From contig CAKZVG010000586.1 in assembly GCA_937921835.1 (NCBI GenBank), positions 1 through 5,119 on the forward strand: 5,119 nt of DNA, written 5' to 3'. This DNA is from an uncultured Bryobacteraceae bacterium. Lineage in GTDB: Bacteria > Acidobacteriota > Terriglobia > Bryobacterales > Bryobacteraceae. The translations under genes and the position numbers were made by a program. Below are positions 1-5,119 of this stretch, piece after piece (within the stretch, counting starts at the first letter, position 1; the number at the start of each line of letters is the position of its first letter). Under the pieces are notes generated by a model. The model did no database searches. It was given only the letters and a program-made list of their open reading frames with translations, and was not told the DNA's origin.

Positions 1-496
1 GCGTCGCACGATAGGCCGCAAACGCCCAAGGCACGTGAGAATCGGGGACGGCTCGGCCGCGCGACGCGAACCAAGGGTGCCGGAAAACACTGCCCGCGGC
101 GCGGACCACCCGGACAGTATCCGGCAGCGGCTCGGGCGCGGGGTCGGCCTCCTCGGGGGGCGGCGTGGTGGTGACCAGCGTCGCTTGCCACCCGGCGCGG
201 CAGAGGTACTTCAAGGCTTTGCTCCAGCGCTGGGTTCCCCACAGGCTCTTGTAGCTTGGCGAGTAGTAGCTGACGAGGATGAATCGCCGCTCATCGCGAT
301 GGCCCGGCTGTCGAGCGTTTTCCATCCGGCGCCGGACCGCGATGCGCAGTGCCGCGGCCCCGGTACCGATCCAGCATAGGGCCTGCACGCTGCTTTCGAC
401 GAAGAACAACCTGGTCACCGCCGCGCCCTGGGAACAGGTCTCCCTGAGGGCCCAATACCGCTGCTTGAGCTGCTGTCCTGCGGAGCGGGTCGTCAT
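1..496 (-). CDS. Glycosyltransferase family 4-like protein, N-terminal part (3' end beyond the window)
   Basis: The first 165 residues of a probable GT-B-fold glycosyltransferase, which would transfer a sugar from a nucleotide-sugar donor during glycan assembly at the inner face of the membrane. The N-terminal Rossmann segment begins near residue 70 with the strand RRFILVSYYSPS. A GTQRWSKALKYL helix (87-98) follows, then GWQATLVTTTPPP (102-114) and PDSHVPW (151-157). This matches the usual WbuB/WcaI-like start: a YYxP strand, GxxR helix, second strand, then PDxxxxW. The donor-binding C-terminal domain lies outside the window. The ATG at 494-496 was chosen because GGGAG (504-508) sits 7 nt upstream. 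An in-frame ATG at 557-559 would add 21 Pro/Asp-rich residues, and Met58 (323-325) starts nearer the domain but has no Shine-Dalgarno. About 65 residues precede the fold, with a weakly hydrophobic stretch at 25-54; their codons look coding. Family call fairly sure; donor and acceptor unknown. Confidence 0.85.
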   Translation of the reverse strand, partial: MTTRSAGQQLKQRYWALRETCSQGAAVTRLFFVESSVQALCWIGTGAAALRIAVRRRMENARQPGHRDERRFILVSYYSPSYKSLWGTQRWSKALKYLCRAGWQATLVTTTPPPEEADPAPEPLPDTVRVVRAAGSVFRHPWFASRGRAVPDSHVPWAFAAYRAT

Positions 497-781
497 CGAA
501 AGGCTCCCGTCGCGGCGTCCGGGCGGGTCGGGGTCGGGTTCAGGTCGCGAGAATTTCATTCGAACCCTGATGATAGGCGGGAGCGCAGACCCACCGTCGC
601 CGCGATTTGTAGAACAATGTCACAACCGCCGCAAATGACGAAGGCATCCGGTCTCCGGTGGCCTCATCGGGCGCCGGGATCTCACGATCGCCGGCCGCGG
701 ACCCGTGGCCCGGCCGTCGAACAACCCCACCCGAGAACCCGGTTTGCGGCGCAGTGACCCAACCGCCGATCACTTTCGCAC
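497..781. other. Divergent intergenic region
   Basis: This stretch separates the leftward glycosyltransferase from the rightward gene starting at 782. It should hold promoters for both. Apart from the weak minus-strand promoter candidate and GGGAG (504-508), which serves the glycosyltransferase, I see no repeat, RNA gene or convincing operator. The short reading frames crossing it are low-complexity Arg/Pro/Ser-rich translations without domain character. If the glycosyltransferase begins at its upstream ATG, the gap shrinks to 560-781. Confidence 0.6.
606..634 (-). promoter_or_regulatory. Possible sigma-70-type promoter for the glycosyltransferase
   Basis: On the minus strand TTGCGG (629-634) and TACAAA (606-611) are separated by 17 bp, in the most A/T-rich part of this divergent intergenic region and upstream of both candidate glycosyltransferase starts. 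The match is only 3/6 at -35 and 4/6 at -10, so this is a weak prediction resting on spacing and position. Confidence 0.2.
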
Positions 782-1684
782 GTGCGACCCGCCATCCTCT
801 TCTGGTTCTACAAGGACGCCGAACTTTGCGCGAACCGCCTCGAGATCCTGCGCCGTTTCAATCCGCGCGCCTCGATCTTCGGGCTCTTCGGTGGGGAACT
901 CGCCGAAGCCGACCGGTTTCGGCGTCGGCTAGGGGGTTTCTTGGACGACTTTTACGCGTTTCCGCATCAGCGGGAGGCGCGGTGGAAGTGGTATCACGGC
1001 GACCAGCTTCTGGCGAGCTGGTACCGCGAGCGCGGCGCGAGCTTGCGTTGGGAAACGATCTTCGTTGCCCAGTGGGACATGCTGGTGTTCGGTGAGGTCG
1101 GGCAGCTGTTCGACCGGCTGAACCCCGGGGAGCTCCTGTTCTCGGGCTTGCGGCCGTTGAAGGAGGTCGAAGCGTGGTGGTGGTACACGAGACCCGGGTC
1201 CGCCGAGCGAGAGGAGTGCCTTCGGTTTCTTGACTTCGTTCGCCTTCGACACGGCTTTTCCGACGAGCCAATGTGCGGCGAGTTCATCGTCGTTTGTCTG
1301 CCGCGACCTTTTCTCGAGCGTTACGCGCAGATCCCGGAGCCGGATCTCGGGTTCCTCGAGTACAAGATTCCGACCTACGCCCGAATCTTCGGAACGCCCT
1401 TCTGCAGGGACCCCCGGTACGACCCCTGGTGGGGCGATGACCCGGCCAGCCGCGGGGTGCCACTCCTGGGACGCGCGCTTAACTCCGAAACGCAGGAGGT
1501 GCCGCTGCGAAGCATCGTGTGCCACCTCGCGTGGCCGGCCGGGCGCAGGATTTTTCATCCCGTGTTCCAGCCTTATCCGCACGACGCGGTCGGAAGGCTC
1601 CGAGCAGTGGTGCGCGAGGTCGTCAGAGAAGAACTGAAGCCGCGCTGGTGGAGGTTGCAGCGACGACTATCACGAAGTAACTGA
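782..1684 (+). CDS. Uncharacterised 300-residue protein, possible GT-A-like glycosyltransferase
   Basis: I do not recognise a named family. The protein looks soluble, without signal peptide or membrane segment, and is unusually rich in Trp and Arg. It opens with a hydrophobic strand, RPAILFWFYKD (2-12), and then ENR-like and NPxAxIFGLFGG features (20-38), resembling the first strand-helix-strand of a nucleotide-diphospho-sugar transferase. IFVAQWDMLVFG (93-104) has an acidic residue (Asp99) after a hydrophobic strand, where GT-A enzymes carry their metal-binding DxD. EPMCGEFIVV (162-171), LGFLEYKIPTYARIFG (189-204) and a His in IVCHLAWPAG (245-254) could be acceptor-side and C-terminal elements. 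The tail (270-297) is a basic helix. The GTG at 782 is the only plausible start, because an in-frame TGA lies at 755-757; no good Shine-Dalgarno precedes it. Position beside a glycosyltransferase supports a glycan role, but the function is inference. Confidence 0.8.
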   Translation: MRPAILFWFYKDAELCANRLEILRRFNPRASIFGLFGGELAEADRFRRRLGGFLDDFYAFPHQREARWKWYHGDQLLASWYRERGASLRWETIFVAQWDMLVFGEVGQLFDRLNPGELLFSGLRPLKEVEAWWWYTRPGSAEREECLRFLDFVRLRHGFSDEPMCGEFIVVCLPRPFLERYAQIPEPDLGFLEYKIPTYARIFGTPFCRDPRYDPWWGDDPASRGVPLLGRALNSETQEVPLRSIVCHLAWPAGRRIFHPVFQPYPHDAVGRLRAVVREVVREELKPRWWRLQRRLSRSN

Positions 1685-1700
1685 CGGCGAACGCGCAGAT

Positions 1701-1730
1701 CCGGGATACAGCCGCGCCGTCGGTTCCCGG
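1701..1730. terminator. Possible bidirectional hairpin between convergent genes
   Basis: CCGGGA (1701-1706) pairs perfectly with TCCCGG (1725-1730), and inside it CCG (1712-1714) can pair with CGG (1721-1723). It lies in the 66-bp gap between two converging genes, where a shared terminator would be expected. No T-tract follows on either strand and the outer stem is only 6 bp, so it is not a classical intrinsic terminator and may be chance in G/C-rich DNA. Confidence 0.25.
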
Positions 1731-1750
1731 TCAGGCGACGACGCGGCGCC

Positions 1751-2974
1751 TCAACGCGTTCCGGTAAGGTCCCATCCGACCCAACCTCGGACTGTAACCT
1801 CTTCGACTAGCAACTCCGCGAATGCTTCATGTACCGGCGCGGCCGGGTGTGCGTCCACGCGGCTGACCCTGCGGCGGTCCTGAGGAACCCGCTCCCATGC
1901 CGGGCCGAGCGAGATGGCTGCAATTTCATACTCCGACAGCGTCCGGAGGAACTTCTCATCGCCGCTAAGGTGTGCGACGAGGAGCGGTACCCCTCGCTCT
2001 CGACAGGCGGCGGCGATCCGGCGAAGCGCGGCGTGGGCTTCGTGCCAGCGAGGATGTTCCGTGATGCTCGGCCGTGGCGCGCCGGCAGGCTGCGGCTGGA
2101 GTCGCGCCATCACCTGAGTGACTTGGTTGAGATAGGAGAGCTGGCGAAGCCGATCAACCGCTTCGGGCAGCGAAGCCGGCCACCGCCAATGACGGCGCCA
2201 CGTCGCCTCGTTCGGTACGAGCCGCGGATCTACGTCGTTATCGACGAAGACGACGATGACGATGTCAGGCGAGTACCGCCAGCCGTGCGCCGCCAGAAAA
2301 GTGGCTTCCTGCTCCGAGTTGTAGCCGTTGACGCCCGCATTGATGACCTCCCAGGCCTGGCCCGTACGGCTCCGCAGCAGGGGTTCCATCCGATCCGAGA
2401 AGGTCTCGCCTTGGTCGACCCCCCATCCGAACGCCACGGAATCGCCCAGAACGAGAATCCGCCGCTCTCCGGTGGGCTTGGCGAACGGAATCTCGTGGTC
2501 GCGCAGCCCCCGCGAGTTCAGGCGTACGTTCAGCGTGCCTAGGCGGTAGGACGCGTTCTTTGGGTGCGCATATCCCATGTCAGGATCGTTCACCATGCCC
2601 TGCATGTGATATGGAAGCCAGTGGAAGAAGTCCAGTCCCCACGGTGCGAAGAGCCGCAGGCCTAGTTCGGTCAATCCCAGAGTCAGCACGGTCGCGATGA
2701 CGAGCGTATAAGCATTCTTGCTCAGCTCGGCGAGCTTGCCCGCGGGGCGCACAAGGACGTACGCAAGGATCGCCGAGAGACCGGCGAGCGCGGCCAGCAC
2801 TGCCGCGTAGCCCAGACTGTAGCGGCCGAGGAGATCCGGCGAACTGCTGCGATGAGCCAAGCCGAACACGATCAGGCCGCCGACGATCACCAGGAAGGCC
2901 AACGTGACTGCCCGAAACGCACCGTGGCCCCGCCACCTCTGCGGGCGGTCGGAACCGGGCGGTGATGTCGTCAT
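1751..2974 (-). CDS. Membrane-anchored SGNH/GDSL-type hydrolase
   Basis: A 407-residue protein with three predicted membrane segments (about 22-40, 53-75 and 88-110), then an SGNH-hydrolase domain likely on the periplasmic side. LNSRGLRDHEIP (152-163) is the usual lead-in. Block I is LVLGDSVAFGWGV (174-186) with nucleophile Ser179. Block II is INAGVNGY (211-218) with Gly214. Block III is VDNDV (244-248) with Asn246. Block V is DAHP (374-377), giving Asp374 and His376. All expected catalytic positions are present. Such enzymes act on ester groups (de-O-acetylation or acyl transfer) and are common in exopolysaccharide clusters; the substrate here is unknown. The ATG at 2972-2974 was chosen because residues just after it lead directly into the first membrane helix. 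The frame stays open upstream to an ATG at 3146-3148, but that 58-residue extension is Cys/Arg-rich and unlike protein. Shine-Dalgarno is weak (AAGAAG, 4 nt from the ATG). It converges on the preceding gene. Confidence 0.9.
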   Translation of the reverse strand: MTTSPPGSDRPQRWRGHGAFRAVTLAFLVIVGGLIVFGLAHRSSSPDLLGRYSLGYAAVLAALAGLSAILAYVLVRPAGKLAELSKNAYTLVIATVLTLGLTELGLRLFAPWGLDFFHWLPYHMQGMVNDPDMGYAHPKNASYRLGTLNVRLNSRGLRDHEIPFAKPTGERRILVLGDSVAFGWGVDQGETFSDRMEPLLRSRTGQAWEVINAGVNGYNSEQEATFLAAHGWRYSPDIVIVVFVDNDVDPRLVPNEATWRRHWRWPASLPEAVDRLRQLSYLNQVTQVMARLQPQPAGAPRPSITEHPRWHEAHAALRRIAAACRERGVPLLVAHLSGDEKFLRTLSEYEIAAISLGPAWERVPQDRRRVSRVDAHPAAPVHEAFAELLVEEVTVRGWVGWDLTGTR

Positions 2975-3342
2975 CGGTCTTCTTGCTCTACTCGGGCAGT
3001 TCCTTGCGGACGCCCGGCGGCCTCTCGTGCGGCACGAGAGACAGTTTACGATAAAACTCCGGCAGTAAGCCGGTCGAGAGTTCCCGGAAACGCACTGGAC
3101 AATCGGGTCTCCGTTGGAGGGTGCGGCGCTCGCGTGGTGCGGGATCATCCGCTAGAGCCTCAGCCGATGTCATCCGACGAAGGAGATCATCCGCGCGTCC
3201 GGGAGACTGAAAAAATCTGTGAATTCCACTGGCATATTCCTTCCTGCCGGCCCCCTGAGGCGCTCTTCCTTTGCCGACGCTTGCGGAAACGTGCGTGCGC
3301 GGGCACCATCGTCAACCCGCGGCAGCCGATGCTCCGTCACCC
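2975..3342. other. Divergent intergenic region upstream of the carbamoylation operon
   Basis: This 368-bp stretch separates the leftward SGNH-hydrolase gene from the rightward SxtJ-family gene, so it must carry promoters for both. It contains an A/T-rich patch at about 3208-3240 that stands out from the surrounding G/C-rich DNA, including a partial sigma-54-like site (3230-3244). A 61-codon minus-strand frame (2988-3173) starts with ATG and ends 13 nt before the hydrolase start, but its third-position G/C is lower than in neighbouring genes and it has no recognisable domain. A GAGG (3257-3260) precedes a TTG (3271) that could be an upstream start for the SxtJ-family gene. I see no RNA gene, repeat or riboswitch. 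Confidence 0.6.
3230..3244 (+). promoter_or_regulatory. Partial sigma-54-like promoter site
   Basis: TGGCAT, five bases, then TTCC reproduces the spacing of the RpoN consensus TGGCAC-N5-TTGC. The -24 GG is intact, but the -12 GC reads CC, which weakens the call. It lies about 100 bp upstream of the SxtJ-family start in an A/T-rich patch. RpoN control is known for some exopolysaccharide and exosortase loci, which makes the site plausible but not shown. Confidence 0.2.
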
Positions 3343-3762
3343 GTGAGCCACGAGTCGTTCGATCGCGACGAAGCCTTGCCAGGCGGCTCGAACCGAGCGC
3401 TGGGGATCGTCTTCGCCGTCGTCTTCGCCCTGATCGCGCTCGTGCCGCCGCTGTTCGGCGGGCCGATACGCCTTTGGAGCCTTGGCGTCTCGGCTGCGTT
3501 CCTCGCCGCCGCCTTCCTTGCCCCCGCGTTGCTCGGGCCGCTCAACCGGGTGTGGACCCGCTTCGGGCTGCTGTTACACCGGATCGTGAGCCCGATCGTG
3601 CTCGGATTCATGTTTTTCGTCGTGGTTACGCCGATCGGGCTGCTGATGCGCGCATTCGGCAAGGATCCACTGCGGCTGCGTTTCGATCGTGTCGTGCGCA
3701 GTTATTGGATCGAGCGCAAACCGCCCGGGCCGGCGCCCGAGAGCCTGTCGGACCAGTTCTGA
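3343..3762 (+). CDS. sxtJ-like: SxtJ-family membrane protein
   Basis: A 139-residue integral membrane protein with three predicted helices (about 20-38, 45-65 and 82-101). Family hallmarks are SHESF (2-6), the first helix after GGSNRALGIVFAV (14-26), LNRVWTRFG (67-75), SPIVLGFMFFVVVTPIGLLMR (83-103), GKDPLRLRFD (106-115) and the C-terminal SYWIER (120-125). SxtJ was named from the saxitoxin cluster, where it sits with a carbamoyltransferase. Its biochemical role is not established; a membrane partner or anchor for the carbamoyltransferase is inference. GTG at 3343 was chosen because SHESF is where family members begin. A TTG at 3271 would add 24 residues and has the better-placed GAGG (3257-3260), so the start is not settled. 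It is the first gene of a tight operon, and its TGA overlaps the Shine-Dalgarno of the next gene. Confidence 0.93.
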   Translation: MSHESFDRDEALPGGSNRALGIVFAVVFALIALVPPLFGGPIRLWSLGVSAAFLAAAFLAPALLGPLNRVWTRFGLLLHRIVSPIVLGFMFFVVVTPIGLLMRAFGKDPLRLRFDRVVRSYWIERKPPGPAPESLSDQF

Positions 3763-3772
3763 GGAGCCGCTG

Positions 3773-3922
3773 ATGAGCCTCGTCGCCGAGCTGTGGCGCT
3801 TCATGCGCGTGCGCAAGAAGTTCTGGCTGCTTCCGATCATCGTGGTGATGTTCGTACTCGGCGGGCTTCTGGTCCTGGCGAAGGGTTCGGCGGTCGCGCC
3901 GTTCATCTACACGCTGTTCTGA
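3773..3922 (+). CDS. sxtK-like: DUF5989/SxtK-like small membrane protein
   Basis: A 49-residue single-pass membrane protein. The N-terminal amphipathic part (SLVAELWRFMRVRKK, 2-16) ends in a basic cluster, Arg14-Lys15-Lys16. One membrane helix follows (about 18-36), then a short C-terminal tail GSAVAPFIYTLF (38-49) that is typical of the family. By the positive-inside rule the N-terminus should be cytoplasmic. Length and pattern match the DUF5989 proteins found between SxtJ-type and carbamoyltransferase genes; the saxitoxin cluster has a protein of similar size, SxtK, in the same group. Function is unknown. The start is well fixed: GAGGAG (3761-3766) lies 6 nt before ATG 3773, and overlaps the stop of the upstream gene, which suggests coupled translation. 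Only 10 nt separate its stop from the carbamoyltransferase ATG. Easily missed because of its size. Confidence 0.93.
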   Translation: MSLVAELWRFMRVRKKFWLLPIIVVMFVLGGLLVLAKGSAVAPFIYTLF

Positions 3923-3932
3923 CTCCGGGCGC

Positions 3933-5119
3933 ATGCGGGTATTGGGAATCTCGGCCTTCTACCACGACAGCGCGGCCGCGCTTATCCAGGATGGCGAGAT
4001 CGTCGCCGCGGCGCAGGAGGAGCGCTTCACCCGGAAGAAGCATGACGCGGGTTTCCCCGACCATGCCGTCGATTTCTGTCTCGCCCACGCGGGCATTGGT
4101 CTGGACGACGTCGACTTCATCGCGTTCTACGACAAGCCGTTCCTGAAGTTCGAGCGGCTGCTCGAGACCTATCTCGCGTTCGCGCCGCGCGGGTTCAAGT
4201 CGTTCAGCATGGCGATCCCGGTGTGGCTCCGGGAGAAACTGTTCCTCAAGGATCTGCTCGTCAAATCGCTGCGCGGCCGCGGCACGGACCGCAAGCTCAG
4301 CGGGCGGCTGCTCTTCTCCGAGCACCATCTGAGCCATGCCGCGAGCGCGTTTTTCCCCTCGCCGTTCGACGAGGCTGCGGTGCTCACCATGGATGGAGTG
4401 GGCGAGTGGGCGACGACCTCGCTCGCGCATGGCTGTGGCGCCAAGTTGGAGGTTCGCCGGGAAATCCACTTCCCTCACTCGCTCGGCCTGCTCTACTCCG
4501 CGTTCACGTACTACACGGGATTCAAGGTGAACTCGGGGGAGTACAAGGTCATGGGGCTCGCTCCCTACGGGGAACCGAAGTACGCCCAGCTGATCTTCGA
4601 CCGCCTCATCGACCTCAAGCCCGACGGCAGCTTCCGCCTCGATCTGCAGTATTTCGACTACTGCACCGGTTTGACGATGACGAACGACCGGTTCCACGAG
4701 CTGTTCGGCGCGCCGCCGCGCAAGGCCGAAGCGCGGCTGACCCAGCGGGAGATGGACCTGGCCGCGTCGATCCAGGCGGTCACCGAGGAGGTGGTGCTTC
4801 GGCTCACGCGTTCGATCGTCGCCGAGACCAGGCTGCGGCGGCTTTGCCTCGCCGGCGGCGTGGCGCTGAACTGCGTCGCGAACGGGAAGGTGCTGCGGGA
4901 CGGGCACGTCGAGGACATCTGGATCCAGCCCGCGGCCGGCGATGCGGGGGGCGCGCTCGGCGCGGCGCTGGTCGGCTACCACCTCTACAAGGGGCAGCCG
5001 CGCCCGGCGCTGAACGACGCTGGCGACCGGATGAAGGGGGCCTATCTGGGACCGGAGTACGGCCAGTCGGAGTGCGAGGCCCGACTGCGGGCGGCCGGGG
5101 CGCGTTTCACCGTGCTCGA
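3933..5119 (+). CDS. sxtI-like: NodU/CmcH-family carbamoyltransferase, N-terminal 395 residues (3' end beyond the window)
   Basis: Enzymes of this family (NodU, CmcH, TobZ, SxtI) use carbamoyl phosphate and ATP to form carbamoyl-adenylate, then transfer the carbamoyl group to a hydroxyl of a sugar or other small molecule. The start MRVLGISAFYHDSAAAL (1-17) is the usual opening of the TsaD/Kae1-like ATPase-fold domain, followed by AAAQEERFTRKKHDAGFP (25-42). EHHLSHAASAFF (130-141) gives the metal-binding HxxxH, His131 and His135. VLTMDGVGEWATTS (150-163) is the phosphate-binding loop. GFKVNSGEYKVMGLAPYG (196-213), LAGGVALNCVANGK (306-319) and IQPAAGDAGGALGAAL (331-346) follow; Asp337 is the expected third metal ligand by analogy with TsaD and TobZ. 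Family members run to about 570-610 residues, so roughly two thirds is present; the C-terminal domain starts near MKGAYLGPEYG (367-377). ATG 3933 lies 10 nt after the preceding stop without a clear Shine-Dalgarno, so translational coupling is likely. Acceptor unknown. Confidence 0.97.
   Translation, partial: MRVLGISAFYHDSAAALIQDGEIVAAAQEERFTRKKHDAGFPDHAVDFCLAHAGIGLDDVDFIAFYDKPFLKFERLLETYLAFAPRGFKSFSMAIPVWLREKLFLKDLLVKSLRGRGTDRKLSGRLLFSEHHLSHAASAFFPSPFDEAAVLTMDGVGEWATTSLAHGCGAKLEVRREIHFPHSLGLLYSAFTYYTGFKVNSGEYKVMGLAPYGEPKYAQLIFDRLIDLKPDGSFRLDLQYFDYCTGLTMTNDRFHELFGAPPRKAEARLTQREMDLAASIQAVTEEVVLRLTRSIVAETRLRRLCLAGGVALNCVANGKVLRDGHVEDIWIQPAAGDAGGALGAALVGYHLYKGQPRPALNDAGDRMKGAYLGPEYGQSECEARLRAAGARFTVL

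Noticed and set aside
929..1582. 217-codon minus-strand frame opposite the 300-residue gene
   Set aside because: It is a shadow frame in G/C-rich DNA. The plus frame has coherent hydrophobic strands and a start just after an in-frame stop, whereas this translation lacks a domain pattern.
2243..2263. Short GAC/GAT-rich run resembling a microrepeat
   Set aside because: It encodes, on the minus strand, the Ile/Val strand and VDND block III of the SGNH hydrolase; protein coding explains it.
1829..2542. 237-codon plus-strand frame opposite the SGNH hydrolase
   Set aside because: It is a shadow; the minus frame contains the GDS, GVN, ND and DAH blocks and three membrane helices.
2975..3148. Upstream in-frame extension of the SGNH hydrolase to an ATG at 3148
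   Set aside because: The 58 added residues are rich in Cys, Arg and Ser without protein-like pattern, and homologous proteins begin shortly before the first membrane helix.
2988..3173. 61-codon minus-strand frame just upstream of the SGNH-hydrolase gene
   Set aside because: It has an ATG and ends 13 nt before the hydrolase start, but shows weaker third-position G/C preference than neighbouring genes, no recognisable domain and no good ribosome binding site. It is retained only as a remark on the intergenic region.
3903..4982. 359-codon minus-strand frame opposite the carbamoyltransferase
   Set aside because: It is an antisense shadow of a strongly coding gene; its translation is Arg/Glu/Val-rich without family motifs, while the plus strand carries all the carbamoyltransferase motifs.
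1..5119. tRNA, rRNA, CRISPR arrays, insertion-sequence ends or attachment sites
   Set aside because: No tRNA-like cloverleaf, spaced direct repeats, transposase motif or terminal inverted repeats were found on either strand by reading.

Overview
The window is high-GC bacterial DNA (by eye in the mid-60s % G+C, with a strong G/C preference at third codon positions). All the confident genes are of types found in capsule, exopolysaccharide or secondary-metabolite carbamoylation loci of Gram-negative or environmental bacteria. A lineage cannot be assigned: there is no rRNA or tRNA gene and no lineage-specific marker. A high-GC proteobacterium or a metagenomic relative is a reasonable guess only.

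Layout, left to right. (1) The N-terminal part of a family-4-type glycosyltransferase on the minus strand, running off the left edge (1-496). (2) A divergent intergenic region of about 285 bp (497-781). (3) A 300-residue plus-strand protein (782-1684) of no family I can name, with hints of a GT-A-type glycosyltransferase fold. (4) A short convergent gap (1685-1750) with a hairpin. (5) A minus-strand, membrane-anchored SGNH/GDSL-type hydrolase (1751-2974). (6) A 368-bp divergent intergenic region (2975-3342) with a short A/T-rich patch. (7) A tight plus-strand operon: SxtJ-family membrane protein (3343-3762), a 49-residue DUF5989/SxtK-like membrane microprotein (3773-3922), and a NodU/CmcH-family carbamoyltransferase (3933 to beyond the right edge).

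How the genes may work together. The last three genes correspond to the sxtI-sxtJ-sxtK group of the cyanobacterial saxitoxin cluster: an O-carbamoyltransferase with two small membrane proteins. Here they lie beside glycosyltransferase and SGNH-hydrolase genes, so the likely acceptor is a glycan or lipid-linked sugar. The reading offered is a surface-polysaccharide locus in which glycosyltransferases build the chain, the SGNH protein adds or removes an ester group, and the carbamoyltransferase decorates the product, perhaps at the membrane through the two small proteins. The gene families are well supported. The substrate and the membrane-complex idea are inference.

The two genes cut by the window edges are both real coding sequences with clear family motifs. 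Strand switches three times in 5 kb, so this is a mosaic of short transcription units rather than one long operon.
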